Shown here piece after piece: positions 17,103-26,740 of a stretch of DNA of 64,000 nt. The notes under the pieces were generated by a model. The model was not told the DNA's origin and ran no database searches. It saw only the letters and a program-made list of their open reading frames with translations. The stretch is from Caballeronia arationis (GTDB lineage Bacteria; Pseudomonadota; Gammaproteobacteria; Burkholderiales; Burkholderiaceae): positions 1 through 64,000 of the forward strand of contig NZ_FCOG02000027.1 in the NCBI RefSeq assembly GCF_001544975.2, written 5' to 3'. The translations under genes and the position numbers were made by a program. Positions within the stretch are counted from its first letter, which is position 1, and the number at the start of each line of letters is the position of its first letter.

Positions 17103-19256
17103 ATGTCTACACTTGTCAAACCGCCTGTCAAGAATCCAAACCAGGCGCCCCAGAAGACGCCGGAGCCGGGTGTCCATACGCGCTCGGCAGCACGTTCGAT
17201 GTTCGATCCGCAGATCGTCAGGCCGGCGATCGTCGATTCGTTCAGGAAGCTCACGCCGCGCACCCAGTTGCGCAATCCGGTGATGTTCTGCGTCTACGTG
17301 GGCAGCATCCTGACCACGGCCTTGTGGATCGCGGCACTCGCCGGTCAGGCCGAGGCGCCCGCGGGATTCATTCTCGCAGTCGCGCTATGGCTGTGGTTCA
17401 CGGTGCTGTTCGCGAACTTCGCCGAGGCGCTTGCCGAGGGCCGTTCGAAGGCGCAGGCAGCGTCGCTCAGAAGCGCGAAGCACAATGTCGTGGCGAAAAA
17501 GCTGAATCAGCCCCATCCGAAATCGCCGGTGCAGATCATGGCATCGACGGATCTGCGCAAGGACGATGTCGTGCTGGTCGAAACGGGCGATGTGATTCCC
17601 GCCGACGGCGACGTGATCGAAGGCGTGGCATCGGTCGATGAATCTGCGATCACGGGCGAGTCCGCGCCGGTGATCCGCGAGTCGGGCGGCGATTTCTCCG
17701 CGGTCACGGGCGGCACGCGGGTGCTTTCCGACTGGATCGTGATGCGCGTGTCGGTCAATCCGGGCGAGGCGTTTCTCGACCGCATGATCGCGATGGTCGA
17801 AGGCGCGAAACGGCAGAAGACGCCAAACGAGATCGCGCTGACGATCCTGCTCGTCGCGCTGACGCTCGTGCTGCTGTTCGCCACCGCGACGCTCCTGCCG
17901 TTCTCGATCTTCTCGGTCGCAGCCATGAAGTCGGGTCACGTCGTGACGATCACAGCGCTCGTCGCACTGCTCGTCTGCCTGATCCCGACCACCATCGGCG
18001 GGCTCCTGTCGGCGATCGGCGTCGCGGGCATGAGCCGCATGATGCAGGCGAACGTGATCGCCACATCGGGCCGCGCGGTCGAGGCGGCGGGCGACGTCGA
18101 TGTCCTGCTGCTCGACAAGACCGGCACGATCACGCTCGGCAACCGCCAGGCGTCGACCTTCCTGCCGGCGCCTGGCCTCTCGGAACACGATCTCGCGGAT
18201 GCCGCTCAACTCGCGTCGCTTGCCGACGAGACACCCGAAGGACGCAGCATCGTGGTGCTCGCGAAGCAGCGCTTCAACATCCGCCAGCGCGACATGGCGA
18301 TGCTGCACGCGACGTTCCTGAGTTTCAGCGCGCAGACGCGCATGAGCGGCGTCGACCTGCCGGACCACGAGATTCGCAAGGGCGCCGCCGATTCGGTGAA
18401 GCATTACGTCGAAACGAACGGCGGCCGTTATCCGCAGGACGTGCAGGCAGCCGTGGACAACGTCGCGCGGCGCGGCAGCACGCCGCTCGTGGTCGCCGAG
18501 AAGCAGGGCGACATCGCGCGCGTGCTCGGCGTGATCGAGCTGAAGGACATCGTCAAGGGCGGCATCAAGGAACGTTTTGCCGAACTGCGCAAGATGGGCA
18601 TCAAGACCGTGATGGTGACGGGCGACAACCGGCTGACGGCCGCGGCGATCGCAGCCGAAGCGGGCGTCGACGACTATCTGGCCGAAGCGACGCCCGAAGC
18701 GAAGCTTGCGACGATCCGGGGTCATCAGGCGGAAGGGCGCCTCGTCGCGATGACGGGCGACGGCACCAACGACGCGCCGGCGCTCGCCCAGGCCGACGTC
18801 GCGGTCGCGATGAACTCCGGCACGCAGGCGGCGAAAGAAGCCGGCAACATGGTCGATCTCGATTCGAACCCGACCAAGCTGATCGAGATCGTCGAGATCG
18901 GCAAGCAGATGCTGATGACACGCGGGTCGCTCACGACGTTCTCGATTGCCAACGACGTCGCGAAGTACTTTGCGATCATCCCGGCCGCGTTCGCGACGAC
19001 CTATCCGCAACTGCGCGTGCTCGACGTGATGCACCTGACTTCACCCGCCTCGGCGATCCTGTCGGCGGTGATCTTCAATGCGCTGATCATCGTGTTCCTG
19101 ATTCCGCTGGCGCTCAAGGGCGTCAAGTACCGCGCATTGGGCGCGGCGTCTCTCTTGCGGCGCAACCTGCTGATCTACGGTCTGGGCGGGCTGCTCCTGC
19201 CGTTCCCGTTCATCAAGCTGATCGATATGGTCCTGACGGGTTTCGGCTGGGCCTGA
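17103..19256 (+). CDS. kdpB: K+-transporting P-type ATPase subunit B
   Basis: A 717-aa P-type ATPase that energises K+ uptake. The phosphorylation site '[12 protein letters not shown]' has the aspartate at about residue 338. The actuator '[10 protein letters not shown]', the hinge '[20 protein letters not shown]' and '[20 protein letters not shown]' are all present. An N-terminal extension of about 30 residues is rich in K and P. GAGGAAAGC precedes ATG 17103, 24 bp after kdpA. Confidence 0.97.
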   Translation: MSTLVKPPVKNPNQAPQKTPEPGVHTRSAARSMFDPQIVRPAIVDSFRKLTPRTQLRNPVMFCVYVGSILTTALWIAALAGQAEAPAGFILAVALWLWFTVLFANFAEALAEGRSKAQAASLRSAKHNVVAKKLNQPHPKSPVQIMASTDLRKDDVVLVETGDVIPADGDVIEGVASVDESAITGESAPVIRESGGDFSAVTGGTRVLSDWIVMRVSVNPGEAFLDRMIAMVEGAKRQKTPNEIALTILLVALTLVLLFATATLLPFSIFSVAAMKSGHVVTITALVALLVCLIPTTIGGLLSAIGVAGMSRMMQANVIATSGRAVEAAGDVDVLLLDKTGTITLGNRQASTFLPAPGLSEHDLADAAQLASLADETPEGRSIVVLAKQRFNIRQRDMAMLHATFLSFSAQTRMSGVDLPDHEIRKGAADSVKHYVETNGGRYPQDVQAAVDNVARRGSTPLVVAEKQGDIARVLGVIELKDIVKGGIKERFAELRKMGIKTVMVTGDNRLTAAAIAAEAGVDDYLAEATPEAKLATIRGHQAEGRLVAMTGDGTNDAPALAQADVAVAMNSGTQAAKEAGNMVDLDSNPTKLIEIVEIGKQMLMTRGSLTTFSIANDVAKYFAIIPAAFATTYPQLRVLDVMHLTSPASAILSAVIFNALIIVFLIPLALKGVKYRALGAASLLRRNLLIYGLGGLLLPFPFIKLIDMVLTGFGWA

Positions 19257-19299
19257 GTGTATCGAGCGAAAGAGTCTTAAAACAAGCGAGTCAAACATC

Positions 19300-19881
19300 A
19301 TGAAAAACTTCCTTCGTCCCGTCCTGGTGCTGTTTGCCGCCATGACGGTCATTACCGGCGCGGTTTATCCAGTCGTGGTCACCGCGATCGGGCATGTGGC
19401 CTTCCCCGAACAGGCGAGCGGCAGTCTCATCATCAAGAACGGCAAGGCGGTCGGGTCGGAACTGATCGGCCAGCAGTTCGATGCGCCCGACTATTTCTGG
19501 GGCCGGCTGTCGGCCACGGCGCCGAATCCGTACAACGCTCAGGCGTCAAGCGGCTCGAACCTCGGGCCGACCAACCCCGCGCTCGCCGACGAAGTCAAAG
19601 GGCGCCTGAGCGCGCTTCACGACGCGGACCCGTCCAACACCGCGCCTGTGCCGGTCGATCTCGTCACGTCCTCGGGCAGCGGGCTCGACCCGGAGATCAG
19701 CCCGGCTGCCGCCGCCTATCAGATCGACCGTGTCGCGAAGGCGCGCAAGTTGTCCCACAACGACGTCGAAGCACTCGTGCAACGCAACACCAGTGGGCGG
19801 CAGTTCGGCGTTCTGGGTGAGGCGCGCGTGAACGTACTGAAGCTCAATCTCGCGCTCGACGAACTGAAGCCCGTGCAGTGA
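19300..19881 (+). CDS. kdpC: K+-transporting ATPase subunit C
   Basis: A 193-aa protein with one N-terminal membrane helix ('[20 protein letters not shown]') and a periplasmic domain. Family motifs are '[20 protein letters not shown]', '[14 protein letters not shown]' and '[20 protein letters not shown]'. KdpC assists K+ binding in the complex. Its TGA overlaps the kdpD start by one base. Confidence 0.96.
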   Translation: MKNFLRPVLVLFAAMTVITGAVYPVVVTAIGHVAFPEQASGSLIIKNGKAVGSELIGQQFDAPDYFWGRLSATAPNPYNAQASSGSNLGPTNPALADEVKGRLSALHDADPSNTAPVPVDLVTSSGSGLDPEISPAAAAYQIDRVAKARKLSHNDVEALVQRNTSGRQFGVLGEARVNVLKLNLALDELKPVQ

Positions 19882-22670
19882 TGGAAAGGCCCGATCCCGA
19901 TGAACTGCTGGAGAAGATCCAGCGTGATGAAGAGAAGCGTCAGCGCGGGCGGCTGAAGATTTTTTTCGGCGCTTCGGCCGGGGTCGGCAAGACGTTCGCG
20001 ATGCTGCAGGCGGCACATCGACGGCGGGAAGAGGGCGTCGATGTCGTGGCGGGGATCGTCGAGACGCACGGGCGCAAGGAAACGCTCGCGCTGCTCGACG
20101 GTCTCGACGTGCTGCCGCCCGCGCACATCGAATATCGCAACCGCAAGCTCGCCGAGTTCGATGTCGATGCGGCGCTCGCGCGCAAGCCACAACTGATTCT
20201 TGTCGACGAACTCGCGCATTCCAATGTGCAGGGCGCCCGTCACGTGAAGCGCTGGCAGGACGTATACGAACTGCTGGACGCCGGCATCGACGTCTACACG
20301 ACCGTCAATGTCCAGCACCTCGAAAGCCTGAACGACATCGTGGGCCGCATCACCGGCATTCGCGTCTGGGAAACCGTGCCGGACCGCGTGTTCGATCTCG
20401 CCGACGAAGTCACGCTGGTCGACCTGCCAGCCGAGGAACTGCTCGAACGCTTGCAGGAAGGCAAGGTGTATCTGCCTCAGCAGGCCGAGCGTGCGGTGCG
20501 CAATTTCTTTCGCAAGGGCAATCTCATCGCCCTTCGCGAACTGGCGCTCAGGCGCACAGCCGATCGCGTCGATGCGCAAATGCGCGAGTACCGCGCGGAT
20601 CAGTCGATCGAGCGAATCTGGCAGGCGCGCGAACGACTTATCGCGTGCATCGGACCCGGACCGGAAAGCGCCGCGCTGGTCCGTGCGGCCGCACGGCTCG
20701 CCGCGGGCCTCAAGGCGGACTGGCTCGCGGTCTACGTCGAGACGCCAGGGCTTCAGCGTCTTTCCGACGAGATGCGCAAGCGCACGCTCGATGCGCTCAA
20801 GCTCGCCGCCGATCTCGGCGCGGAAACCGTCACCCTGGATGGCACCGATGCCGCCGAGACGCTGGTCGCCTATGCGCGCATGCGCAATGTGTCGAAGCTC
20901 GTGGCCGGTGCCTCGGCGGCACGCGGCTGGCATCGTGTGATGGCGCAGCCGGTCGGCGAGCGCCTCGTGAGATGTGCGGCCGACATCGACGTGACGCTCG
21001 TCGGCGCAAATCTCGCACGAGAAGCGCACGGCCCGCATCGCGGCATCCTGAACTTCGCTGCCGCGCGCGACCAAGCGCGCTCGAAGCCCAATGCGTACCT
21101 GTACGCGTTCGGCATCGGCGCCGCGCTCACCGTTCTCGCGAGCGTGCTCGCCCGGCATCAGTTCGCTCTCGCGAATCTGGTGATGCTGTACCTGCTTGGC
21201 GTCATCTTTGCCGCTGTCCGGCTGGGGCGGGGGCCGGGCGTGTTGCTGTCGTTCCTGAGCGTCGCCGCGTTCGATTTTTTCTTTGTGCCGCCGCAGTTTT
21301 CGTTTTCCGTTTCGGATACGCAGTACCTGCTGACCTTTGTCGTGATGCTGCTCACCTCATTGACGATCAGTCACCTCACTTCGAGCCTGCGGCATCAGGC
21401 GCATGTCGCTTCCTTGCGCGAGCGTCGCACCGGCGCGATGTACGCGATGACCCGGGAGCTGGGCGCCGCGCTGATGACGCAGCAGATCATCGAAATCGGC
21501 ACTCGCCACGTGGGCGAGGTGTTCCAGGCCAAGGTGGCGATCCTGCTCCCCGACAGCGCCGAAAAGGTCAGGCAGAAAATCGACGAGCCGAATCCGGATG
21601 TCACGCTGGATGCCGCGCGCCTCGACCTCGATGTCGCGCAATGGGTGTACGACCAGCAGAAGCCGGCGGGTCGCGGCACCGACACGCTGCCCGCCACCGC
21701 AGCGCTTTACCTGCCGCTGAAGGCGCCGATGCGCACCCGCGGCGTTCTCGCGCTCGTCACCGAGCGGCCCGCGGAGCTTGCGATTCCCGAACAGCAGCGC
21801 ATGATCGACACGTTCGCCGCCCAAATAGCGCTGGCACTCGAACGAGTTCACTACGTGGAAATCGCACAGGATGCCCTCGTCAGCATGGAGTCCGAGCGCT
21901 TGCGCAACTCCTTGCTGTCGGCGATCTCCCATGACCTGCGCACACCACTTACGTCGATCGTCGGCTTTGCATCGGTGCTCGAAGATCAGCAGCCGGTCAC
22001 TTCATCTCGCGATTCGTCGCGCGACCTGATCCACGCGATCCACGAAGAAGCGCTGCGCATGAGCGGGCTCGTGACGAATCTGCTCGACATGGCGCGGCTT
22101 GAGGCCGGAGCCATTCGGTTGAATCGGCAATGGTCGATGCTGGAAGAAGTGGTCGGCGCAGCGTTAGCGGTATGCCGTCGTACGCTGGAAGGGCATCCGG
22201 TGAAGGTTCGCGTTCCGCCTGAGCTACCGCTCGTCAGGCTGGATGCGGTGCTCATGGAGCGGCTCTTCGCGAACCTGTTCGAGAACGCGGCGAAGTACAC
22301 GCCTCCGGGAACAGCGTTGCTGATCGACGCGACGGTCGAACGCAACGCGGACCAGAAGTTCGTCCGGGTCTGTATCGAGGACAACGGCCCGGGTGTTCCG
22401 TCGGGCATGGAACATCGTCTCTTCGACAAATTCACGCGCGGCGAGAAGGAGTCAGCGAAGCCGGGCATCGGTCTGGGCCTCGCGATCTGCCGGGCGATTG
22501 TCGAGGCGCATGGCGGGACAATCGGCGTCGAGAATCGCGAGGACTCGGATGGCAACGCGATCGGCGCGCGTTTCTGGTTCACCTTGCCCGCGAACGAATC
22601 CCCGCCTTCGGAGACGCTCCCTGACGAAGACACAGAGACGCGCTCTGCCTCGGTACCGGATCGATCATGA
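19881..22670 (+). CDS. kdpD: Osmosensitive K+ channel histidine kinase KdpD
   Basis: A 929-aa membrane sensor kinase that senses K+ limitation and phosphorylates KdpE. Domains in order: KdpD N-terminal domain with Walker A 'GASAGVGKT' (30-38) and 'ILVDELAHSN', a Usp-like domain (about 250-375), four transmembrane helices (about 400-500), a GAF-like linker, HisKA with 'SAISHDLRTPLTSI' (His about 684), and HATPase_c with 'LFENAAKYTPPG' and 'GIGLGLAICRAIVEAHGG'. The start is fixed by the TGATG overlap with kdpC; an adjacent GTG three bases earlier is also possible. Confidence 0.96.
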   Translation: MERPDPDELLEKIQRDEEKRQRGRLKIFFGASAGVGKTFAMLQAAHRRREEGVDVVAGIVETHGRKETLALLDGLDVLPPAHIEYRNRKLAEFDVDAALARKPQLILVDELAHSNVQGARHVKRWQDVYELLDAGIDVYTTVNVQHLESLNDIVGRITGIRVWETVPDRVFDLADEVTLVDLPAEELLERLQEGKVYLPQQAERAVRNFFRKGNLIALRELALRRTADRVDAQMREYRADQSIERIWQARERLIACIGPGPESAALVRAAARLAAGLKADWLAVYVETPGLQRLSDEMRKRTLDALKLAADLGAETVTLDGTDAAETLVAYARMRNVSKLVAGASAARGWHRVMAQPVGERLVRCAADIDVTLVGANLAREAHGPHRGILNFAAARDQARSKPNAYLYAFGIGAALTVLASVLARHQFALANLVMLYLLGVIFAAVRLGRGPGVLLSFLSVAAFDFFFVPPQFSFSVSDTQYLLTFVVMLLTSLTISHLTSSLRHQAHVASLRERRTGAMYAMTRELGAALMTQQIIEIGTRHVGEVFQAKVAILLPDSAEKVRQKIDEPNPDVTLDAARLDLDVAQWVYDQQKPAGRGTDTLPATAALYLPLKAPMRTRGVLALVTERPAELAIPEQQRMIDTFAAQIALALERVHYVEIAQDALVSMESERLRNSLLSAISHDLRTPLTSIVGFASVLEDQQPVTSSRDSSRDLIHAIHEEALRMSGLVTNLLDMARLEAGAIRLNRQWSMLEEVVGAALAVCRRTLEGHPVKVRVPPELPLVRLDAVLMERLFANLFENAAKYTPPGTALLIDATVERNADQKFVRVCIEDNGPGVPSGMEHRLFDKFTRGEKESAKPGIGLGLAICRAIVEAHGGTIGVENREDSDGNAIGARFWFTLPANESPPSETLPDEDTETRSASVPDRS

Positions 22671-23365
22671 GCGAGCCGGCTGTGACCGTCGTGATGATCG
22701 AGGATGACAAACAGATCCGGCGCTTCGTGCGCACTACGCTGGAAGCACACGGGATGACCGTGTTCGAGGGCGAGACCGGGCAGCAAGGGTTGCGAGAAGC
22801 GGCGACGCGCAAGCCCGACCTGATCGTCGTGGACCTTGGCCTTCCGGACTCCGACGGGATCGACGTCATCCGCGAGTTGCGCAACTGGTGTGATCGGCCG
22901 GTGATCGTGCTGTCGGCGCGCACGCACGAGGATATCAAGGTCGCCGCACTCGACGCCGGCGCGGACGATTACCTGACCAAACCCTTTGGTGTGCCGGAAC
23001 TGCTCGCCCGCATTCGGGCGCAGTTGCGTCGGCGCAACCGCGGCGGCGAGCAGGAGTCACCGCAGGTATGCTTCGGCTGCGTTGCAGTGGATATGGCGGC
23101 CCGCAGCGTCACGCGCGATGGCGTTCCCATTCACCTGACACCGATCGAGTACCGGTTGCTCACGACGCTCGTACGCCATGCCGGCCGCGTGCTGACTCAT
23201 CAGCAACTGCTGCGCGAAGTCTGGGGACCGGCCCACACCGAAAGCCAGCACTATTTGCGCGTCTATATGGGGCATCTGCGGCAAAAGCTCGAAAGCGATC
23301 CTGCCCAGCCGGTTCATATCGTCACCGAGACAGGGGTTGGATATCGCCTGCTGGGAGCGCGATAG
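22667..23365 (+). CDS. kdpE: Response regulator KdpE
   Basis: A 232-aa OmpR-family regulator. The receiver has acidic pocket E-D-D at 12-14, phospho-Asp in 'LIVVDLGLPDSDG' (about Asp56) and the conserved Lys in 'DDYLTKPFGVPELLAR'. The C-terminal winged helix includes 'LTPIEYRLLTTLVRHAGRVL' and 'HYLRVYMGHLRQKLE', typical of KdpE. The ATGA overlap with kdpD couples their synthesis. The expected target is the TTTACAC-type box at 14976. Confidence 0.96.
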   Translation: MSEPAVTVVMIEDDKQIRRFVRTTLEAHGMTVFEGETGQQGLREAATRKPDLIVVDLGLPDSDGIDVIRELRNWCDRPVIVLSARTHEDIKVAALDAGADDYLTKPFGVPELLARIRAQLRRRNRGGEQESPQVCFGCVAVDMAARSVTRDGVPIHLTPIEYRLLTTLVRHAGRVLTHQQLLREVWGPAHTESQHYLRVYMGHLRQKLESDPAQPVHIVTETGVGYRLLGAR

Positions 23366-23388
23366 AGATCGCGCCGTCGCGCACGCCT

Positions 23389-23709
23389 TCAGTGCTGGCG
23401 ACGCTCAAAGACGCGCGGCCGAATTTCCACGATCACGGCTTCCGGAAGCACCTTTTGCAGCGTCCGAAGGGTGAAGCCGATGTCTTCGGCAGCGACGTCG
23501 AGTTCGAGCCGCAGTTCATTCCGGTCGCGCGATGCGTGGCTGACATAGACGCCGAGGGGCGAATGGAATAGCCGCCTGATGCGGTCGCGGGAGGTCTCGT
23601 CTTGCTCGCTGTGGACTGTGGCCGAAAGCAGCACGCGCTGCGGCGGGATAGCGAGCACGTTGTTGTCGATCGTGCTGCGTCGTTTGTTTTGTTCGAAGAC
23701 CAGGTTCAT
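23389..23709 (-). CDS. Conserved hypothetical protein
   Basis: A 106-aa soluble basic protein. An AAGGAG lies about 11 nt before ATG 23709; a longer in-frame start at 23838 lacks this. The chain has strand-helix-strand character ('NVLAIPPQRVLLSATVHS', 'RLFHSPLGVYVSHA', 'ELRLELDV', 'LRTLQKVLPEAVIVEIRP'). No family recognised. It is convergent with kdpE, 23 bp apart. Confidence 0.55.
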   Translation of the reverse strand: MNLVFEQNKRRSTIDNNVLAIPPQRVLLSATVHSEQDETSRDRIRRLFHSPLGVYVSHASRDRNELRLELDVAAEDIGFTLRTLQKVLPEAVIVEIRPRVFERRQH

Positions 23710-23940
23710 TTGGGCGTGTGCTCCTTGAGATCCAGGTGCTTCAAAGCTTATGTGAATGTTCGTAAACGCCGAGTAAAAAGATCGAACTCGGTTGTATCGA
23801 AACCATCTGGAGGGTTCATGCAGTTGAAGCTGACGCATGGACCGCGCGACTGCTCCGGATCGGATGTTTGCCGGATGAAAATTCTCGCCCGGGCGCAGTC
23901 ACAAGGCGCGTATGCTTCTTACATAACTTCGGAGGCGATC

Positions 23941-24228
23941 ATGGCAGGCAAGCATCACTTTTATCAGGGATACGACCTGGAGGCTCTCGTTTATCCGCGC
24001 GAGAGCGACCCGCTAATGCGCCGCAACATGCGCGACGGCACTGGCTACGATGCGGCGATCCGCCTTCGGCCATCCGACGGCGCCGATCCTTCAGCGCCTT
24101 TCCGGGTATTCAAGGTCAATACGACCCACGGCTACGAAGACCTCGGGGACGCGCAGCGCGCCGCGTTTGCCTACGGAGAAGCCATTATCGACGGGCTCGT
24201 CGCGGAAAAATCGGCGAATCAAATCTGA
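23941..24228 (+). CDS. Conserved hypothetical protein
   Basis: A 95-aa soluble protein starting 'MAGKHHFYQGYDLEALVYPR', with 'YDAAIRLRP' and 'FRVFKVNTTHGYEDLGDAQR' as later conserved-looking blocks. CGGAGG precedes the ATG at good spacing. The C-terminal 'AQRAAFAYGEAIIDGLV' looks helical. No known family; composition is native. Confidence 0.7.
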   Translation: MAGKHHFYQGYDLEALVYPRESDPLMRRNMRDGTGYDAAIRLRPSDGADPSAPFRVFKVNTTHGYEDLGDAQRAAFAYGEAIIDGLVAEKSANQI

Positions 24229-24429
24229 CGGGGATAGCGCCGTCAGCAGCGAGGCATAAGCGCTGGCGGCGAAACAGGCAACCCACGCCGCCGGCACCGA
24301 TGCGAAGAGCGCCCAAACGCCCCGAATTCCCCCGCCATTTTCATTGCAGATGTGCTCCGCGCCACAGAAGCCGTGTCGCTTCGGTTCTACTCTCGTGCTG
24401 CGATTCCTGATCAGCAACCGGAGGCCGAG

Positions 24430-24816
24430 ATGGCGCTCAGCAAAACCGAAAACAAAGTGTTCAGCGACAAATGTCTGCCGTTTCTCGTCCGAAGCGTCGC
24501 GACCGACTTCGGGCTGGATTTTCATATCTCGCCGCGCCAGATGAGCGCATCGCCGACAGTCGGCCTGCATATCACCGCCCATCGCAGCGCCGGCGCCAGG
24601 CTCTCCTATCCGCTCAACGTGTTCGTCTATTGGCCGGCACCGGGCATCCGCCAGTTTCTCTCCAACATCGACCGGCCGATCGTCGCGGCGAGCGTGAGCG
24701 ATCGCGTCCCGCAGGAGATCCGCAAGGTAATGGAGCGCTCTGGCATCGACTTCGCGAGCCGCTCGCAGGAAAAGGGCGAAGTCCTCACGCTGGAACTGAA
24801 AGACAGCGTCCTCTGA
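24430..24816 (+). CDS. Conserved hypothetical protein
   Basis: A 128-aa soluble protein. CGGAGG stands before ATG 24430. Segments 'CLPFLVRSVATDFGLDFHIS' and 'RLSYPLNVFVYWPAPGIRQF' suggest a mixed alpha/beta fold. No membrane segment or signal peptide. Function unknown. Confidence 0.65.
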   Translation: MALSKTENKVFSDKCLPFLVRSVATDFGLDFHISPRQMSASPTVGLHITAHRSAGARLSYPLNVFVYWPAPGIRQFLSNIDRPIVAASVSDRVPQEIRKVMERSGIDFASRSQEKGEVLTLELKDSVL

Positions 24817-24904
24817 TCCGGCGCGGCCGGGCGTCCTTGCCCGACCGTCCGGCGCCCGCGGTGGGCGATAATGCGCGCTCCCGAACCAGACGGACGACGC
24901 CCGC

Positions 24905-25360
24905 ATGAGACCGCCGCGCCTCGATCAACTCGACGACATCGACCGCAACCTCGTCGCGCTCCTGCAAACGAACGCGCGCGAAAGCGTGGCGAGTCTGGCG
25001 CGCCAGCTCGGCGTTGCGCGCACGACGGTGATCGCACGCATCGCTCGCCTCGAAAAGAACAACGTGATCGCGGGCTACGGCGTGCGGCTCGGGCAGGACG
25101 TGCTCGACGCGAGCATCCAGGCATATGTCGGCATCAAGCTCGCGCCGAAGTATGGCCGCGACGTGCAGAAGCGCTTCGCCCGGATGCCCGAGATCCAGTT
25201 GCTTTGCGCGGTAAGCGGCGAGTTCGATTACGTCGCGTGGCTGCGCGCCGATTCCCCCGATCGCCTGAACGACCTGCTCGATGAAATCGGCGCGCTGGAA
25301 GGCGTCGAGCGCACGACGACGTCGATCATCCTCGCGCGCAAGATCGACCGCGTCGGCTGA
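24905..25360 (+). CDS. Lrp/AsnC family transcriptional regulator
   Basis: A 151-aa regulator with an N-terminal winged helix ('LDDIDRNLVALLQTNARESV', 'LARQLGVARTTVIARIARLE') and a C-terminal RAM/AsnC ligand domain ('IQLLCAVSGEFDYVAWLRAD', 'TTTSIILARKID'). It lies about 200 bp upstream of, and co-directional with, the saccharopine/lysine dehydrogenase-like gene, a natural target because Lrp proteins often control amino-acid catabolism next door. The effector is unknown. Confidence 0.92.
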   Translation: MRPPRLDQLDDIDRNLVALLQTNARESVASLARQLGVARTTVIARIARLEKNNVIAGYGVRLGQDVLDASIQAYVGIKLAPKYGRDVQKRFARMPEIQLLCAVSGEFDYVAWLRADSPDRLNDLLDEIGALEGVERTTTSIILARKIDRVG

Positions 25361-25494
25361 ATTTCGACGATTCGCATCGCTTCTACGTCAAAACGACGAA
25401 AACCCTCGTCGATACGCATCATTTTGCGTCTAGGATCAGTATTCGGCCGCTCCTACACTTGTGTACGAAGGGTTCACTCCCGGACTACACAACC

Positions 25495-25548
25495 GCAACT
25501 ACGTTGCATGGGACCAGAGTAAGCGTTGAAGAGCCAGCTCTGGTCGAC
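25495..25548 (+). promoter_or_regulatory. 54-nt leader hairpin element, single copy (unit A)
   Basis: An 8-bp perfect stem (GACCAGAG 25512-25519 with CTCTGGTC 25538-25545) encloses a TAA internal-loop motif, a weak inner stem and a loop. The hairpin is preceded by TTGCATGG. It ends 3 nt (GAC) before AGGAG, the Shine-Dalgarno of the gene at 25562. The same 54-nt unit, with the same GAC-AGGAG spacing, occurs in tandem before the AraC gene at 56651. Its position suggests a 5' leader RNA acting on translation. It is reminiscent of the hairpin-repeat MAEB motif described in Burkholderia leaders, but identity is unproven. Confidence 0.65.
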
Positions 25549-25561
25549 AGGAGAATGAAAA

Positions 25562-26671
25562 ATGAAAGTGGCCCTCGTAGGAGCCGGACTGATCGGTCAA
25601 AGCATTGCCCACCTGCTGCGTGAAACGGGCGATTTCGAAGTCGTCGCATTCGATCGCGACGACGGCGCGCTCGCGCTGCTCGACGCGCAGGGCGTCGCGA
25701 CGCGCCGCGTCGATTCCGCCGACGCCACCGCGCTGCGCCACGCGCTGCAGGGCTTCGACGCGCTCGTCAACGCGCTGCCGTATTACCTCGCAATCAACGT
25801 CGCGTCGGCAGCGAAAGCGGCGGGCGTCCATTACTTCGACCTCACCGAAGACGTGCGCGCGACCCATGCGATCCGCGCGATCGCCGATGGCGCGACGCAT
25901 GCGTTCATGCCCCAGTGCGGCCTGGCGCCGGGGTTCATCGGCATCGTCGCGCACGATCTGGCGAAGCGCCTCGACGACTTGCGCGAAGTGAAGATGCGCG
26001 TCGGCGCGCTGCCCGAGTTTCCGACCAACGCGCTGAAGTACAACCTGACGTGGAGCATCGACGGCCTCATCAACGAGTATTGCCAACCCTGCGAGGCGAT
26101 CCGCGAAAGCCGCCAGCAATGGGTGCAGCCGCTCGAAGGCGTCGAGCATTTCTCGCTCGACGGCATCGAGTACGAGGCTTTCAACACCTCGGGCGGCCTC
26201 GGCACGCTCTGCGAAACGCTCGCGGGCAAGGTCGAGGCGCTCGACTACAAGTCGGTGCGCTATCCGGGCCATCGCGACCTGATGAAGTTCCTGCTCGACG
26301 ACCTGCGCATGTCGACCGACCGTGACGGCCTGAAGGCGATGCTGAAGCGCGCCGTGCCGTCGACCGCGCAGGACGTCGTGCTGATCTTCGTGACGGCGAC
26401 CGGCATGCGGCGCGGCCAGCTCGTGCAGGACGTGTTCACACGCAAGATCTTTGCGAAGGACGTCTGCGGCGTGCCGATGAGCGCGATCCAGATCACGACG
26501 GCGGGCGCCGTCTGCGCGGAACTCGACTTGTTCCGCGAAGGCGTGCTGCCGCAAAGCGGCTTCATCCGCCAGGAGCAGGTGCCGCTCGACGCGTTCCTGA
26601 ACAACCGCTTCGGGCGTCTTTACGAAGGGGAGAGCGTGTTGAAGACGACGCGGCAACTGGCTGCCGCCTGA
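25562..26671 (+). CDS. Saccharopine dehydrogenase / L-lysine 6-dehydrogenase family protein
   Basis: A 369-aa NAD(P)-dependent enzyme. The Rossmann start is 'MKVALVGAGLIGQSIAHLLR' (GxGxxG at residues 7-12), followed by 'LVNALPYYLAINVASAAKAA' and 'VHYFDLTEDV'. The C-terminal catalytic domain includes 'MPQCGLAPGFIGIVAHDLAK' and 'FNTSGGLGTLCETLAGKVEA'. The size fits lysine 6-dehydrogenase or carboxynorspermidine/saccharopine-type oxidoreductases; the exact substrate is unresolved. ATG 25562 is 8 nt after AGGAG, which itself abuts the 54-nt hairpin element. Probably regulated by that leader and by the upstream Lrp protein. Confidence 0.85.
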   Translation: MKVALVGAGLIGQSIAHLLRETGDFEVVAFDRDDGALALLDAQGVATRRVDSADATALRHALQGFDALVNALPYYLAINVASAAKAAGVHYFDLTEDVRATHAIRAIADGATHAFMPQCGLAPGFIGIVAHDLAKRLDDLREVKMRVGALPEFPTNALKYNLTWSIDGLINEYCQPCEAIRESRQQWVQPLEGVEHFSLDGIEYEAFNTSGGLGTLCETLAGKVEALDYKSVRYPGHRDLMKFLLDDLRMSTDRDGLKAMLKRAVPSTAQDVVLIFVTATGMRRGQLVQDVFTRKIFAKDVCGVPMSAIQITTAGAVCAELDLFREGVLPQSGFIRQEQVPLDAFLNNRFGRLYEGESVLKTTRQLAAA

Positions 26672-26701
26672 ACCGAGGGCCGTCAGAGCCACTGAGAGAC
26701 G

Positions 26702-26726
26702 AAAAGGGCGCTGCGGCGCCCTTTTT
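26702..26726. terminator. Rho-independent terminator between convergent genes
   Basis: Stem AAGGGCGC / GCGCCCTT with a TGCG tetraloop and flanking A and T runs. It can serve both the dehydrogenase gene and the convergent ATPase gene. Confidence 0.85.
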
Positions 26727-26740
26727 GTTGGTCGGCGACG

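Noticed and set aside
17385-19034. 549-codon minus-strand open frame
   Set aside because: Antisense shadow of kdpB, which carries all P-type ATPase motifs.
19719-21158. 479-codon minus-strand open frame
   Set aside because: Antisense shadow of kdpC and kdpD.
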